A stretch of DNA of 64,000 nucleotides. Origin: Shewanella electrodiphila (GTDB taxonomy: Bacteria; Pseudomonadota; Gammaproteobacteria; Enterobacterales; Shewanellaceae). The stretch's first letter is position 1, and the number at the start of each line of letters is the position of its first letter. The DNA is taken from contig NZ_JAKIKU010000004.1 in assembly GCF_023283985.1 (NCBI RefSeq), positions 450,082 to 514,081 on the forward strand, given 5' to 3'. A program made the translations under genes and the position numbers. Below the pieces are notes generated by a model, which was not told the DNA's origin, did no database searches, and saw only the letters and a list, made by a program, of their open reading frames with translations. This document shows positions 1-11,417 of this stretch, piece by piece.

Positions 1-1653
1 TACCGTCGGTTGATTACTCTTACCACTGGCACTACACAGGAACGCATCACCCGCTTTATAATTTAAGCCTTCACCATCGACATCATGGCCTTTAGCACAA
101 CGTACCCAGCCTTTATCCGATAACACTACGGTAACTGATTCAGCTGGGGTCAGTTCTTGCTCAGTGAGTGCTTTAGATTCTAAACGTTCAATAATCGGTG
201 AACGTCTGTCATCACCAAAGGTTTCACCGTCTTGAATTAACTCTTTTTTCACTAAGGTTTTTAAACGACGCTCTGAACCTAAAATTAATTCCAGCTTATC
301 GCGTTCAGCTGCAAGCTCTTCTTGCTCGCCTTTAATTTTAAATTCTTCAAGCTTAGCTAAATGACGTAATTTTAAATCTAAAATGGCTTCAGCTTGCTTT
401 TCGGATAACTCAAAACGAGCCATTAACTCAGCTTTTGGTTCATCGTGAAATCTGATGATTTCAATGACTTCATCGATATTCAAGAATGCAATCATTAATG
501 CATCAAGGATATGAAGTCTTGCCAACACTTTATCTAAACGGAACTGTAAACGACGTGTCACTGTTGAGATACGGTAGGTCAGCCATTCCGTTAATAGCTC
601 TTTTAAACCTTTAACTTTTGGGCGACCATCCAAACCCAAGACGTTTAAGTTAACTCTAAAACTCTTTTCCAAATCAGTTGTTGCAAATAAATGCGCCATC
701 AACTGATCGCAATCCACTCTATTCGAACGCGGGACAATCACTAGACGCACTGGGTTTTCGTGGTCTGATTCGTCGCGTAAATCCGCAACCATAGGCAGTT
801 TTTTTGCCTGCATTTGATTAGCGATTTGCTCTAAAATCTTGCCGCTGCCCGCTTGGTGTGGCAAAGCTGAAATGACTACTTCACCATTATCGATATCATA
901 AACCGCTCGCATTTTAATTGAGCCGCGGCCGGTGTCATAAATCTTAGCGATATCTTTGCTAGGGGTAATAATTTCAGCATAAGTCGGATAGTCTGGGCCT
1001 GGAACAAATTCCATTAGGCGCTCTAGATCGGCCTTTGGATTTTCCAGTAATTCAACACAAGCTGATACCAATTCACGCACGTTATGCGGCGGAATGTCAG
1101 TCGCCATACCAACAGCAATACCGGTAATACCATTCAATAAAATATGTGGTAAACGAGCAGGTAGCGATTTTGGCTCTTTCATGGTGCCGTCAAAGTTGAC
1201 GCCCCAATCGACAGTGCCTTGCCCTAACTCTGACAGGAGTACTTCTGAAAACTTAGATAGTTTAGCTTCGGTGTAACGCATTGCAGCAAACGATTTAGGA
1301 TCGTCAGGTGCCCCCCAGTTGCCTTGACCGTCAACTAACGGGTAACGGTATGAAAATGGTTGTGCCATTAATACCATTGCTTCATAACACGCGCTATCAC
1401 CGTGTGGGTGATATTTACCTAACACGTCACCAACTGTACGAGCAGATTTTTTATGTTTAGATTGAGCCGATAAACCAAGCTCACTCATTGCATAAATAAT
1501 ACGACGTTGAACGGGTTTTAAACCATCGCCAATATGTGGCAATGCACGGTCCATAATCACGTACATTGAATAGTTTAAATAAGCCTCTTCAGTAAAACGG
1601 CGCAGAGGCATTTGCTCAACACCATCAAGGCTTAATTCAATCGCATCACTCAT
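1..1653 (-). CDS. parC: DNA topoisomerase IV subunit A (5' part, runs off the window)
   Basis: ParC cuts and rejoins DNA in the ParC2ParE2 topoisomerase IV that separates daughter chromosomes. The N-terminal 551 codons are present and about 200 C-terminal residues lie beyond position 1. Reading the minus strand from 1653 gives [14 protein letters not shown], then the [10 protein letters not shown] and [14 protein letters not shown] segments typical of ParC. The catalytic tyrosine is Tyr127 in AAMRYTE. The quinolone-determining residues are Ser87 and Glu91, equivalent to E. coli Ser80 and Glu84, so the allele looks wild type. The ATG overlaps the stop of the upstream dehydrogenase-like gene (TAATG), which implies translational coupling. 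Confidence 0.97.
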   Translation of the reverse strand, partial: MSDAIELSLDGVEQMPLRRFTEEAYLNYSMYVIMDRALPHIGDGLKPVQRRIIYAMSELGLSAQSKHKKSARTVGDVLGKYHPHGDSACYEAMVLMAQPFSYRYPLVDGQGNWGAPDDPKSFAAMRYTEAKLSKFSEVLLSELGQGTVDWGVNFDGTMKEPKSLPARLPHILLNGITGIAVGMATDIPPHNVRELVSACVELLENPKADLERLMEFVPGPDYPTYAEIITPSKDIAKIYDTGRGSIKMRAVYDIDNGEVVISALPHQAGSGKILEQIANQMQAKKLPMVADLRDESDHENPVRLVIVPRSNRVDCDQLMAHLFATTDLEKSFRVNLNVLGLDGRPKVKGLKELLTEWLTYRISTVTRRLQFRLDKVLARLHILDALMIAFLNIDEVIEIIRFHDEPKAELMARFELSEKQAEAILDLKLRHLAKLEEFKIKGEQEELAAERDKLELILGSERRLKTLVKKELIQDGETFGDDRRSPIIERLESKALTEQELTPAESVTVVLSDKGWVRCAKGHDVDGEGLNYKAGDAFLCSASGKSNQPTV

Positions 1654-2807
1654 TATTTAATATCCTGTGATTGTTCTGTCGCTTTGTAATACAAGCGGTA
1701 TATATTGCCTTTTAAGTCATCAGAGATGAACATTGCCCCATCAGGTGCATTTATCAGGTCATAAGGTCTAGCGACGGGAAACTCGCCGTCTAAAAAGCTT
1801 ACCACTCTTTCACGTTTAGTAACTTGGCCATCGTCAAGACTTAGCATGACAACCTGGTATCCAATCTTACTAGAACGGTTCCAAGAGCCATTTTCGGCAA
1901 CAAAGAGTTGATTATGGTAACGCTCGGGAAATAATTTACCTTCATAGAACAGTAAACTTGTCGGCTTCACGTGAGCAGGAAGCTCAAACGCTGGTGCGGT
2001 AATATTGAGGGTATCAGGCTTTTTAAATGCGGGCTCAGCAACATCAGTGCCATGAATATATGGGAAGCCAAAATGACTGCCTTTGATGTCAATCCGATTG
2101 ATTTCATCAGCGGGCATATTATCACCCATCCAGTTTCGACCTTGATCTGCAAACCAGAGCTTATCTGTGGTCGGTGACCAATCAAAACCAATCACACGGC
2201 GAAGCCCTGAAGCGACTTGTTCGGTATCTCCTGATTCAATATCAATGGCCAGCAAGCTACCAAAAGGCGCAGGTGCCTCACAGACATTACAAGGTGAGCC
2301 TATTGATAAATATAAACGGCCATCAGGACCAAACTCCATACCTCGAGCGTGTTTGCGCTCTATGCTGGGTAAACCTGAATACACCTCTTTGGGCCTACCC
2401 GGACGGCGAAGACGGTTTTCAATATCTTGATATCGTAAGATTCGGTCATCTTCAGCAACGTATAAATCACCATTATGAAACGCAATCGCCTCTGGATAAT
2501 CTAAGCCTTTGCCAATCAAATATCGTTTATTTACTTGACCATCATTATCGGAATCAACCAAAGCGTATATGGTGCCACTCTTTCTTGAACCAACAAACAA
2601 GGTGCCTTTACTGCCTATAGCCATCTGCTTGGAGTCGCCCAAATCAGAAGCATATAAAGTGAGTCCAAATCCTTTTGTAACAGTAATCATCATAGGATCA
2701 GCAGCAAATGCTTTAACTACAGCGAACTGAGCTAAAGCGATGACAGACAGTGTTTTTAACGCTGTTGAAATTTGCTTGATATCCATTTTAATTATTATTC
2801 TCGACAT
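1653..2807 (-). CDS. PQQ-dependent sugar (sorbosone) dehydrogenase-family protein, exported
   Basis: This is a 384-aa protein of the soluble glucose/sorbosone dehydrogenase beta-propeller family, whose known members oxidise sugars in the periplasm using PQQ. An N-terminal hydrophobic stretch ending in VKAFAADP looks like a signal peptide. The segments [54 protein letters not shown] and [14 protein letters not shown] match the sorbosone-dehydrogenase branch. The start may be Met1 or Met8 (2786); neither has a clear ribosome binding site. The gene lies between parE and parC and its TAA overlaps the parC ATG. PQQ synthesis genes are not in view, and the substrate is unknown. Confidence 0.8.
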   Translation of the reverse strand: MSRIIIKMDIKQISTALKTLSVIALAQFAVVKAFAADPMMITVTKGFGLTLYASDLGDSKQMAIGSKGTLFVGSRKSGTIYALVDSDNDGQVNKRYLIGKGLDYPEAIAFHNGDLYVAEDDRILRYQDIENRLRRPGRPKEVYSGLPSIERKHARGMEFGPDGRLYLSIGSPCNVCEAPAPFGSLLAIDIESGDTEQVASGLRRVIGFDWSPTTDKLWFADQGRNWMGDNMPADEINRIDIKGSHFGFPYIHGTDVAEPAFKKPDTLNITAPAFELPAHVKPTSLLFYEGKLFPERYHNQLFVAENGSWNRSSKIGYQVVMLSLDDGQVTKRERVVSFLDGEFPVARPYDLINAPDGAMFISDDLKGNIYRLYYKATEQSQDIK

Positions 2808-2875
2808 TATATTTATTCTTTGCCTTTATCTTTTGTGGCAATGCGCAACTGCTTAATACGTACCCTAGTAACGTG

Positions 2876-4777
<1,902 letters not shown>

Positions 4778-4818
4778 TCAATTGTTAGCCCACATTATTG
4801 GGCCATTATGAAAACTGA

Positions 4819-5394
4819 TTAAGAAAGCTGTAAAAACTCACAAATCTTATCTAGCTGATTTTTATAGCCAATAAAACTGTGGTCACCATTGGGTTCTAAA
4901 TGAAGCTCACAACAGTGATATTTGGATAACGCTTGACGATAATCTAACACTTCATCGCCAGTTTGCAAAAATACTAAGAAACGATCGGGACGATATATCA
5001 CCTCAGTGTTGAATTCAGCCACATCAAACTTATGTTGTGGCAACACTTGGTAATGCTCGTCAGTATAAGGGTTATGTTGAGGCCCTAAAAATTCATCAAA
5101 CAATTCAAATGGTTTTACCGCTGGGTTAACTAAAACGGCTTTTCCACCATAAGTTTCAGCGAGATAACTTGCAAAATACCCACCTAACGAGGAGCCTATG
5201 TATGTTAAAGGCTCACCTTGCACTTTAGCGCGCTCTACAATACCACATAATAATGCCATCGCTTCTTTAGGCGATGAGGGTAATTGAGGTTGAATGAAGG
5301 GTAAATTCGGAAAACGGTGTTGAATATACTGCGCCGTTTCGGTTGCTTTATCTGACTGAGGGGAACTATTAAATCCATGTATATAGAGAAGCAT
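4819..5394 (-). CDS. yqiA: YqiA-family alpha/beta-fold esterase
   Basis: A 191-aa single-domain alpha/beta hydrolase of the YqiA (UPF0227) family; E. coli YqiA is 193 aa and hydrolyses short acyl esters and palmitoyl-CoA. The sequence opens with the strand and oxyanion motif LLYIHGFNSSP. The nucleophile elbow is IGSSLGGYFA with Ser69. An Asp in QTGDEVLDY and the terminal NGDHSF histidine complete the triad. It sits between cpdA and parE on the same strand, the normal gammaproteobacterial arrangement. The physiological substrate is not known. Confidence 0.92.
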   Translation of the reverse strand: MLLYIHGFNSSPQSDKATETAQYIQHRFPNLPFIQPQLPSSPKEAMALLCGIVERAKVQGEPLTYIGSSLGGYFASYLAETYGGKAVLVNPAVKPFELFDEFLGPQHNPYTDEHYQVLPQHKFDVAEFNTEVIYRPDRFLVFLQTGDEVLDYRQALSKYHCCELHLEPNGDHSFIGYKNQLDKICEFLQLS

Positions 5395-5468
5395 ACTTCC
5401 TCTCGCGTTAATTAACCTGAATGCTTAAACAGCGATTATAATCAGGCCTACACATGAATAGTTAGCGT

Positions 5469-6308
5469 TTAATAACCGCTGGCATCATTGTCTGGAGAGA
5501 ATTTTTCACCAGGCACCCGATAAACATTAGTTTGAATGCTACCATTGCTAGCTAACTCCAGCAAACGATAGCCAGGTTGAAGTCCATCTAACGCAAAATA
5601 GGATGATTTTGGCTTAAATTGTATACAAGTAGATGGCGTCGCCATTAAATGAATCCCACCTTCTGCAGTAGAATACTGGCTATCAATGGTTTGATGAACG
5701 TGTCCCCATAGCGCACCTTTTACTTGTGGGTACCGACTTACACGCTTTAAGAAATCTTCACCATTAGCCATGCAATGCTGATCAAGCCAACTACATTCAA
5801 CTAATATAGGGTTATGATGCATAACAAGTAGAACATGCTTATTGGGCTCAGCAGCAATTGCTGCGTCAATAAGTGCCATTTGTTGTTCAGCCATATAACC
5901 ACCTGGCTTACCACGCACTGTAGAGTCCAACATCAAAATTTGCCACTCACCCGCTATGATGCGCTGCTGACCAAATAAATGATTACCCTGCATATGCAAA
6001 CTCATTAACCGAGGGTCATCATGATTACCCGGTAAGTAATGGCATGGAAGGTCTAGTTTGGCAATGGTCGATGAAAAGTGTTGATAAGACTGCGGTGAGT
6101 AATCTTGGCTGATATCACCCGTAGCTAGAACCATGTCGGCAGGATATTCAGTTGCAAGGAATGTATCTAAAACGGCCTGAAAACTGGCAGCCGTATTCAC
6201 ACCTAATAGCTTCGCTTCAGGATCAGCAAACAAATGCGGGTCAGTAACTTGAATAAGTCGCACGACATCCGTATCAGCAATTGAATAAGACACAGGCTCT
6301 TTAAGCAC
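5469..6308 (-). CDS. cpdA: 3',5'-cyclic-AMP phosphodiesterase
   Basis: CpdA hydrolyses cAMP to AMP and so lowers CRP signalling. The 279-aa product is a class III metallophosphoesterase with all metal-binding blocks visible: TDPHLF (Asp23, His25), ATGDISQD, LPGNHDD, VMHHNP and WGHVHQ. E. coli CpdA is 275 aa. It lies in the cluster nudF-yqiB-cpdA-yqiA-parE, conserved from Enterobacteria to Shewanella, with only short gaps between genes, so co-transcription is likely. The assignment over generic phosphoesterases rests on both the sequence and this context. Confidence 0.95.
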   Translation of the reverse strand: MLKEPVSYSIADTDVVRLIQVTDPHLFADPEAKLLGVNTAASFQAVLDTFLATEYPADMVLATGDISQDYSPQSYQHFSSTIAKLDLPCHYLPGNHDDPRLMSLHMQGNHLFGQQRIIAGEWQILMLDSTVRGKPGGYMAEQQMALIDAAIAAEPNKHVLLVMHHNPILVECSWLDQHCMANGEDFLKRVSRYPQVKGALWGHVHQTIDSQYSTAEGGIHLMATPSTCIQFKPKSSYFALDGLQPGYRLLELASNGSIQTNVYRVPGEKFSPDNDASGY

Positions 6309-6339
6309 TAATTAATCCCAAAATAAATTAATTCAATGT

Positions 6340-6780
6340 TTAGACTGAAGAAGAACAGATTTTCGCAGGGCGACATCCAATCTTTAACAGCTCTTCAAGA
6401 AATGCATTAACTTGATACTTCTCATCCGTTTGATGCATATGTACATTTGGATAATCATACACTGCTTTTAACCGGTAGATCTGTTGACTAGTTAACACTT
6501 CTGCCAATTGGGCATCATGATAGACTCGCACACAGGCTTTAGGTGTGATAAGGAAATCGTTATTGGGTAAATGGCGTGTTATTTCAATTAATTGAGTATA
6601 CTTTGTATTCTCTATAATTGTGACATCTAATAATCCAAACTGCCCTTCAACAGTCCAAGACTCATTGACTTCTGCAACATCTGGCAACCACTTTAAAATC
6701 AACGCATAATTTCGCCCGCACAGTGCTAGAAAAGCACTCACGTTAGGCTGATATTTATCTTTCGCAGTTTGTTGCTTCAA
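6340..6780 (-). CDS. yqiB: DUF1249 protein (YqiB family)
   Basis: A 146-aa cytoplasmic protein of the YqiB/DUF1249 family, whose function is unknown. Recognisable features are the N-terminal MCxxNY-type segment (ALCGRNYALILKWLPD), the central LLDVTIIENTKYT strand pair and the PNVHMHQTDEKYQVNAFLEE segment near the C-terminus. E. coli YqiB is 140 aa. It sits between nudF and cpdA on the same strand, exactly as in E. coli, which strengthens the family call but says little about its role. Confidence 0.9.
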   Translation of the reverse strand: MKQQTAKDKYQPNVSAFLALCGRNYALILKWLPDVAEVNESWTVEGQFGLLDVTIIENTKYTQLIEITRHLPNNDFLITPKACVRVYHDAQLAEVLTSQQIYRLKAVYDYPNVHMHQTDEKYQVNAFLEELLKIGCRPAKICSSSV

Positions 6781-6839
6781 AATTAACTCACTTACTTTTT
6801 GCTTCTTTATTTCAAACCTTTGACGATAAATCTATCAAG

Positions 6840-7463
6840 CTATGCTTGTCTTACTGTATCTAGGTTTAACGCTAACCATTGTAAGCCAATAACAGTAGAT
6901 GCATTATCTATTCGACCTGAATTAACCATAGCCATAGCCGCATCAAAGTCTACAACATGGACTTTGATATCTTCATGCTCATAATCGAGACCATGGATGC
7001 CTTCGGCTTTGCTTGCATCGACTTTGGCCCAATAAAAATGATAACGTTCCGATGAACCGCCTGGTGTTGCTAAATAACTATTCACTAAATGGACTTCGCT
7101 GGCTTTTAAGCCGGTTTCTTCCATTAATTCACGCTCCGCGACTTCAGCTGGAATTTCATCGGCTGCAATCATACCTGCCACAAGCTCAAGAAGCCAAACT
7201 GAATTAGTCGTTGCTAATGCAGGTAACCTGATTTGTTCAATTAATACGACTTGATGAGTGATGGGATCATAAGGCAAAACAACCACGGCATTACCACGTT
7301 CAAAAACTTCCCTGGTGACGACCTCGCTCCAACCACCTGAAAACAATTTATGTTTGAATTTATATTCATCTAATTGGAAGAAGCCTTTGTACAAGGTTTT
7401 AGTGGAAATGACTTCAATATCGCTTTTTGCGTTAAATTGTTCTATTAATTCACTATCTTTCAT
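6840..7463 (-). CDS. nudF: ADP-ribose pyrophosphatase (Nudix hydrolase)
   Basis: NudF splits ADP-ribose into AMP and ribose-5-phosphate. The 207-aa protein carries a complete Nudix box, G-x5-E-x7-REL-x-EE-x-GL, starting GMIAADE and ending REL-MEETGL. The upstream IRLPAL segment and downstream YLATPGGSSERYHFYWA fit the ADP-ribose class, in which a proline about 16 residues after the box is typical. E. coli NudF is 209 aa. It is the first gene of the minus-strand cluster and is divergent from tolC. Confidence 0.95.
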   Translation of the reverse strand: MKDSELIEQFNAKSDIEVISTKTLYKGFFQLDEYKFKHKLFSGGWSEVVTREVFERGNAVVVLPYDPITHQVVLIEQIRLPALATTNSVWLLELVAGMIAADEIPAEVAERELMEETGLKASEVHLVNSYLATPGGSSERYHFYWAKVDASKAEGIHGLDYEHEDIKVHVVDFDAAMAMVNSGRIDNASTVIGLQWLALNLDTVRQA

Positions 7464-7745
7464 ATTTTTTCTTACAGTTTGTAAGCCCTTTGAAATATTT
7501 AATGCACTATTATGTTAGTTAAGCATTTAAGCATGTGAGTTTAAAAAAGTCTGTTACAACTTGAAAGTTGATATTTAGCTTAAAGATGATAGTCTTTTTA
7601 TCATACACACTAGATACATAGCGGGATTGCACAAAGTTTTAGCGAGTTCACAATATGCTAAAGCAATCTTGCTTATCAATATAAAATGTGAACAAACGAG
7701 ATTATCTTACCTCCCAAGTGGAGACTATGTCTAAAAGGGCAGCAA

Positions 7746-9056
7746 ATGAAATTTAAAATACGTTCTTTATACGCAGCGCTAACACTAGCCGTTGCTGCAC
7801 CTGCAGCAAATGCTGATGATTTACTGCAAATCTATCAGCAAGCGCTAACTAGCGATACTATCGTACTTCAAGCACAATCTCAGCGTGATGCACTGTATGA
7901 GACAATTGAAGAAAATCGTGCTCCCTTACTACCTACTATCAGCGCGAATGTTGGATATGCTAAAGCATGGAATGACATTGATGACGGCTCTGCTACTTCT
8001 AAACCTGATGGTTTCACTGGCGGCTTGTCATTAAACCAAGTTATTTATGACCACAGTGCATGGGTTGGCTTAGACTTAGCCGAAATGGCAGCATCACAAG
8101 CTGATTCAGCTTATGCCTCTGCGCTTCAAGCATTAATCATTCGTGTAACCACAGCATATTTTGATGTATTGACTGCAAAAGACAACTTTGAATTCCAAGG
8201 TGCAGAAAAACGCGCGATTGAGCGTCAACTAGAGCAAACTAAACAACGTTTTGCTGTCGGTCTTACTGCGATTACTGACGTGCATGAAGCACAAGCACAA
8301 TACGATTTAGCTTCGGCAACCGAAATTCTGGCAGAAAATACGCTAGCAAACAGTTATGAAGCATTACGTGAAATCACCGGTATTGATCACAAGTCAATCA
8401 ATACACTTGATACTAATCGTTTCTCAGCTGGTGCAGCAAACCCAACAACGTCATCTGAGTGGTTAAAAATTGCTGAAACTAACAGTATTGATTTAATGAC
8501 TCAGCGTATCGGTCGTGATATCGCTAGTGAAACTATTTCGCTTTATAAAGCTGGTCACATGCCTTCACTTAACTTTGGCGCTGGTTACACTAAAGGTGTA
8601 AAGCAAACCGGTTCAGCTGATTATGATAATGCCAACATTGCATTGACTTTGAGTGTACCGATTTTTGAAGGTTTTAAAGTGACTTCGCAAGTTAAGCAAG
8701 CGCAGTTCCAATATGTTGAAGCTAGCGAAAAACTGGAACAAGTTCATCGTGGTGTCGTTAAAGATGTACGTAATAACTTTAACAACGTCGGTGCATCAAT
8801 CAGTTCAATCCGCGCTTATGAGCAATCAGTGATTTCATCTGAAAGTGCACTAAAAGCCACTCAAGCCGGTTTTGAAGTAGGTACACGTACTATCGTTGAC
8901 GTATTAAACCGTACCCGTGATTTATATGATTCAAAGCGTCAACTATCTGATGCTCGTTATGGTTACATCAACTCTATCTTGGCGCTTAAGCAAGCCGCTG
9001 GTACATTGAGTGAAGACGACATTATCTCTATTAACAATGGTTTAATCGCACAATAA
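7746..9056 (+). CDS. tolC: Outer-membrane efflux channel TolC
   Basis: TolC is the trimeric outer-membrane exit duct for tripartite efflux pumps and type I secretion. The 436-aa precursor has a signal peptide of about 23 residues ending AAPAANA before DDLLQIYQQAL, the usual TolC start. Two outer-membrane efflux repeats follow; RFAVGLTAITDVHEAQAQYD and FEVGTRTIVDVLNRTRDLYD are the matching helical segments of each half. A ribosome binding site AAAAGGG lies about 7 nt before the ATG. The 282-nt gap from nudF holds both divergent promoters, which I could not place precisely. A hairpin terminator follows. Confidence 0.97.
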   Translation: MKFKIRSLYAALTLAVAAPAANADDLLQIYQQALTSDTIVLQAQSQRDALYETIEENRAPLLPTISANVGYAKAWNDIDDGSATSKPDGFTGGLSLNQVIYDHSAWVGLDLAEMAASQADSAYASALQALIIRVTTAYFDVLTAKDNFEFQGAEKRAIERQLEQTKQRFAVGLTAITDVHEAQAQYDLASATEILAENTLANSYEALREITGIDHKSINTLDTNRFSAGAANPTTSSEWLKIAETNSIDLMTQRIGRDIASETISLYKAGHMPSLNFGAGYTKGVKQTGSADYDNANIALTLSVPIFEGFKVTSQVKQAQFQYVEASEKLEQVHRGVVKDVRNNFNNVGASISSIRAYEQSVISSESALKATQAGFEVGTRTIVDVLNRTRDLYDSKRQLSDARYGYINSILALKQAAGTLSEDDIISINNGLIAQ

Positions 9057-9124
9057 TGATTAGCTGGCGGTAAGCTAAAACACTTACCGCTGTTATTCAA
9101 AACAAACGATTGAAAATAAGAGAC

Positions 9125-9151
9125 AAAAAAACCGCCAATAGGCGGTTTTTT
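9125..9151. terminator. Bidirectional intrinsic terminator between tolC and the barrel gene
   Basis: The arms AAAAAACCGCC and GGCGGTTTTTT flank an AATA loop. A-tract and T-tract on both sides let it act on converging transcripts from tolC (plus) and the gene ending at 9173 (minus). Confidence 0.9.
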
Positions 9152-9172
9152 AATGTCTGTAAACTGAGTCAA

Positions 9173-9913
9173 TTAGAACGTCAATTCAACACCTGCAAAT
9201 GCGCCTTTAAACGTCATATTCTGCGTAGTGTCAGAAAAGTCATCAACGTCGAAGTTAAACTCACGGTAACCAACGCGAATTGCAGTATCTAGTGCAACAC
9301 CATCAAACTTCCAACCTAGACCTGCGTTGTAATCGTACACACTGGTTTCATCAACACCTAACATGACATCAGCAAAAGCATATAAGCCAAGTCCAGGAAT
9401 GCCCACTTCAGCGTTCGCATAAACCATAACGATGCCGCTATCTACGTCCACTTCTTCTGGATGTCCAGGATCTTGAACGCGTAGCGAGCCATGCATTTGC
9501 TTGTAAGCAGCACCTAAATCTAAGGCGACTAAATCATTGTCTAAGATTTCATAATAAAGAACAAAATCAGTGTTACTTAAATCGTTGTATACCGTGGTAT
9601 CACTATCAAATTGATGACCATTGAACATAAAGTTAGAGCCAACTTGGCTGCCTTTACCTTCTAAACGGTTCTCACGAATTTTGATATTAGGTACTAAAGG
9701 AATTGGATGCTCAATGGCAATCCAAACGCTACCTTGAGCTTTAGACTCATAATTATAGGTTTGCGCCACACCATCATCACTGTTAAATGAGCCACTGGTA
9801 TCAGCATCCCAGTAATCACCACCAACTTTGAAGCCCACAAGCGTTGAAGCTTGTGCAGAAGATATGCTTAACATGCCTACAGCGGCCATAGCAAGAAGTG
9901 TCTTTTTCATCAT
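9173..9913 (-). CDS. TIGR04219-type outer-membrane beta-barrel protein
   Basis: A 246-aa exported protein with signal peptide MMKKTLLAMAAVGMLSISSAQA. The rest alternates polar and hydrophobic residues as in small beta-barrels and ends in GAFAGVELTF, with the C-terminal Phe used in BAM recognition. It resembles the TIGR04219 family of outer-membrane proteins common in marine gammaproteobacteria; no function is established. Its ATG overlaps the stop of the DUF2333 gene (TAATG), and a GGGA ribosome binding site lies inside that gene, so translation is probably coupled. It is the last gene of a three-gene operon with the copper chaperone. Confidence 0.75.
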   Translation of the reverse strand: MMKKTLLAMAAVGMLSISSAQASTLVGFKVGGDYWDADTSGSFNSDDGVAQTYNYESKAQGSVWIAIEHPIPLVPNIKIRENRLEGKGSQVGSNFMFNGHQFDSDTTVYNDLSNTDFVLYYEILDNDLVALDLGAAYKQMHGSLRVQDPGHPEEVDVDSGIVMVYANAEVGIPGLGLYAFADVMLGVDETSVYDYNAGLGWKFDGVALDTAIRVGYREFNFDVDDFSDTTQNMTFKGAFAGVELTF

Positions 9914-10884
9914 TATCCCTGAGAGAGTAAGTTAGTTAAATCAATTACCGCGGCATTTGCACGCGATATATAGTTGGCCATCACTAACGAGTGGTTAGCC
10001 ACTAATCCAAAACCATCACCATTTAAAACCATTGGGCTCCAAACAGTTTGCTGAGTTGCTTCAAGTTCACGAATAATTTGACGTAAACTCACTTCAGCAT
10101 TTTTCTTTTCTAGCACATCGGCAAAATCAACTTCGATAGCTTTCATGAAATTTAATAATGCCCAAGCTGAACCTCGGCTTTCATAAAGCACATCATCAAT
10201 TTTCCACCAGCTTGTTTTAATTTCGTTACTGGCTAAAGACGGTGTTGACTGTCTTGCTGTGCTGTCGCCTGCTAAATCTGTATTTAAACGATCTTGACCA
10301 ACACTAGCAGATAAGCGTTGCGACATACTGCCTAAACGTTTCTGCACTTCTTTTAGCCATTCATTTAGGTTATCTGCACGAGCATAAAACTGTGCATTAC
10401 TGTTTTCTGTATCACTAATTTTAGCGCGATAAAGTTTCAGTAATTTGATTGCTTCACGATATTCGCCTTCTGCACTTGGCACTAACCAGCTAGTGTGCTC
10501 AATATTGAGCTTTGAGTGCGCGGCAAGTAAATCTGCATCAGCTGTTGATTGCGACTGAGAACGACTGAACTCTTTACGCATAATCAATGCTAGGTCACGT
10601 GATTGCTCTAGTGCCCCAAACTCGAATGCTGGCATGTTATCCATGATCACAGAGGGAGGCATAATATCATTTGATAGCCAGCCACCTGGTTTGTCCAATA
10701 GGGTTTCCATGGTAGAAATTAACGAAGAAGTTGTCGCATAACCAACAATGTCTTCACCACGTTCATTTTGCAGTACTTCTGGCTCAAGAATATCAGGCTC
10801 AACACTCCACCAAACCGCAATGAAATAACCAATTAATAAGATTATTCCTACAACGCCAAATACTTTATTCCTTGTCATTTGCAT
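9913..10884 (-). CDS. DUF2333 family membrane-anchored protein
   Basis: A protein of about 323 aa with one N-terminal membrane helix (VFGVVGIILLIGYFIAVWW) followed by a large, mostly helical periplasmic domain. It matches the DUF2333 family, which has no assigned function. I choose the ATG at 10884 (MQMTRNK) because AAGGAG sits 8 nt upstream; the longer reading would need a TTG at 10887. That ribosome binding site overlaps the stop of the PCu(A)C gene. Its own stop overlaps the barrel gene start, so the three genes are tightly linked. Confidence 0.8.
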   Translation of the reverse strand: MQMTRNKVFGVVGIILLIGYFIAVWWSVEPDILEPEVLQNERGEDIVGYATTSSLISTMETLLDKPGGWLSNDIMPPSVIMDNMPAFEFGALEQSRDLALIMRKEFSRSQSQSTADADLLAAHSKLNIEHTSWLVPSAEGEYREAIKLLKLYRAKISDTENSNAQFYARADNLNEWLKEVQKRLGSMSQRLSASVGQDRLNTDLAGDSTARQSTPSLASNEIKTSWWKIDDVLYESRGSAWALLNFMKAIEVDFADVLEKKNAEVSLRQIIRELEATQQTVWSPMVLNGDGFGLVANHSLVMANYISRANAAVIDLTNLLSQG

Positions 10885-10896
10885 CAATACAACTCC

Positions 10897-11382
10897 TTAG
10901 TGATGATGGTGGTGATGGCTTTCTTGCTTATCATTACTCGCCCTTTTTTCTACCGCCAGTTCGATTGCCAATGTTTTGCCATCCTTAAACGTCAGCACTA
11001 AAGGAACTTTATCCCCTATCGCTAGCGGCGTCGTTAATGATAGCAGCATAATATGGTCACCCGATGGTTGTAGCGTTAAGGTGCCATGAGATGGAATGTC
11101 AAAGCCGTCAACTTGACGCATTTTTACCATGCCATTCTCTTCAACCAAAGTGTGTAATTGCGCTTCTTTAGCCACTGGTGTTGTCACAGAAACTAATGTT
11201 ACAGCATCATCTGAGTGGTTCATTAATGTCAAATATGCTGCTGTATTAGGCACACTGGCGGGCATCGCTCTTACATGTCCTTCACTGAGCATTATCCCTG
11301 CTGATGCTGAAAAAGAAAATACGGTTAACGCTAAAAAACTAAACAGTTGTTTGAATATTGCTTTCAATGTCATAAACTCCAT
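10897..11382 (-). CDS. Periplasmic copper chaperone PCu(A)C family, with natural C-terminal His6 tail
   Basis: PCu(A)C proteins carry Cu(I) in the periplasm, often for cytochrome oxidase assembly. The product is 161 aa with a signal peptide ending SFSASA. The cupredoxin-like domain shows EGHVRAMPASVPNTAAYL, AQLHTLVEENGMVKMRQVDG and a HIMLLSL block, which hold the conserved Met/His metal ligands. The C-terminus reads KQESHHHHHH and then stop, six encoded histidines. The start may be Met1 or Met4 (11373). It is divergent from the crotonase gene with only 35 nt between them. The tail is discussed as a finding. Confidence 0.88.
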   Translation of the reverse strand: MEFMTLKAIFKQLFSFLALTVFSFSASAGIMLSEGHVRAMPASVPNTAAYLTLMNHSDDAVTLVSVTTPVAKEAQLHTLVEENGMVKMRQVDGFDIPSHGTLTLQPSGDHIMLLSLTTPLAIGDKVPLVLTFKDGKTLAIELAVEKRASNDKQESHHHHHH

Positions 11383-11417
11383 TTACACCCTACTCGTGTC
11401 CATAAGGAAAACAACGA

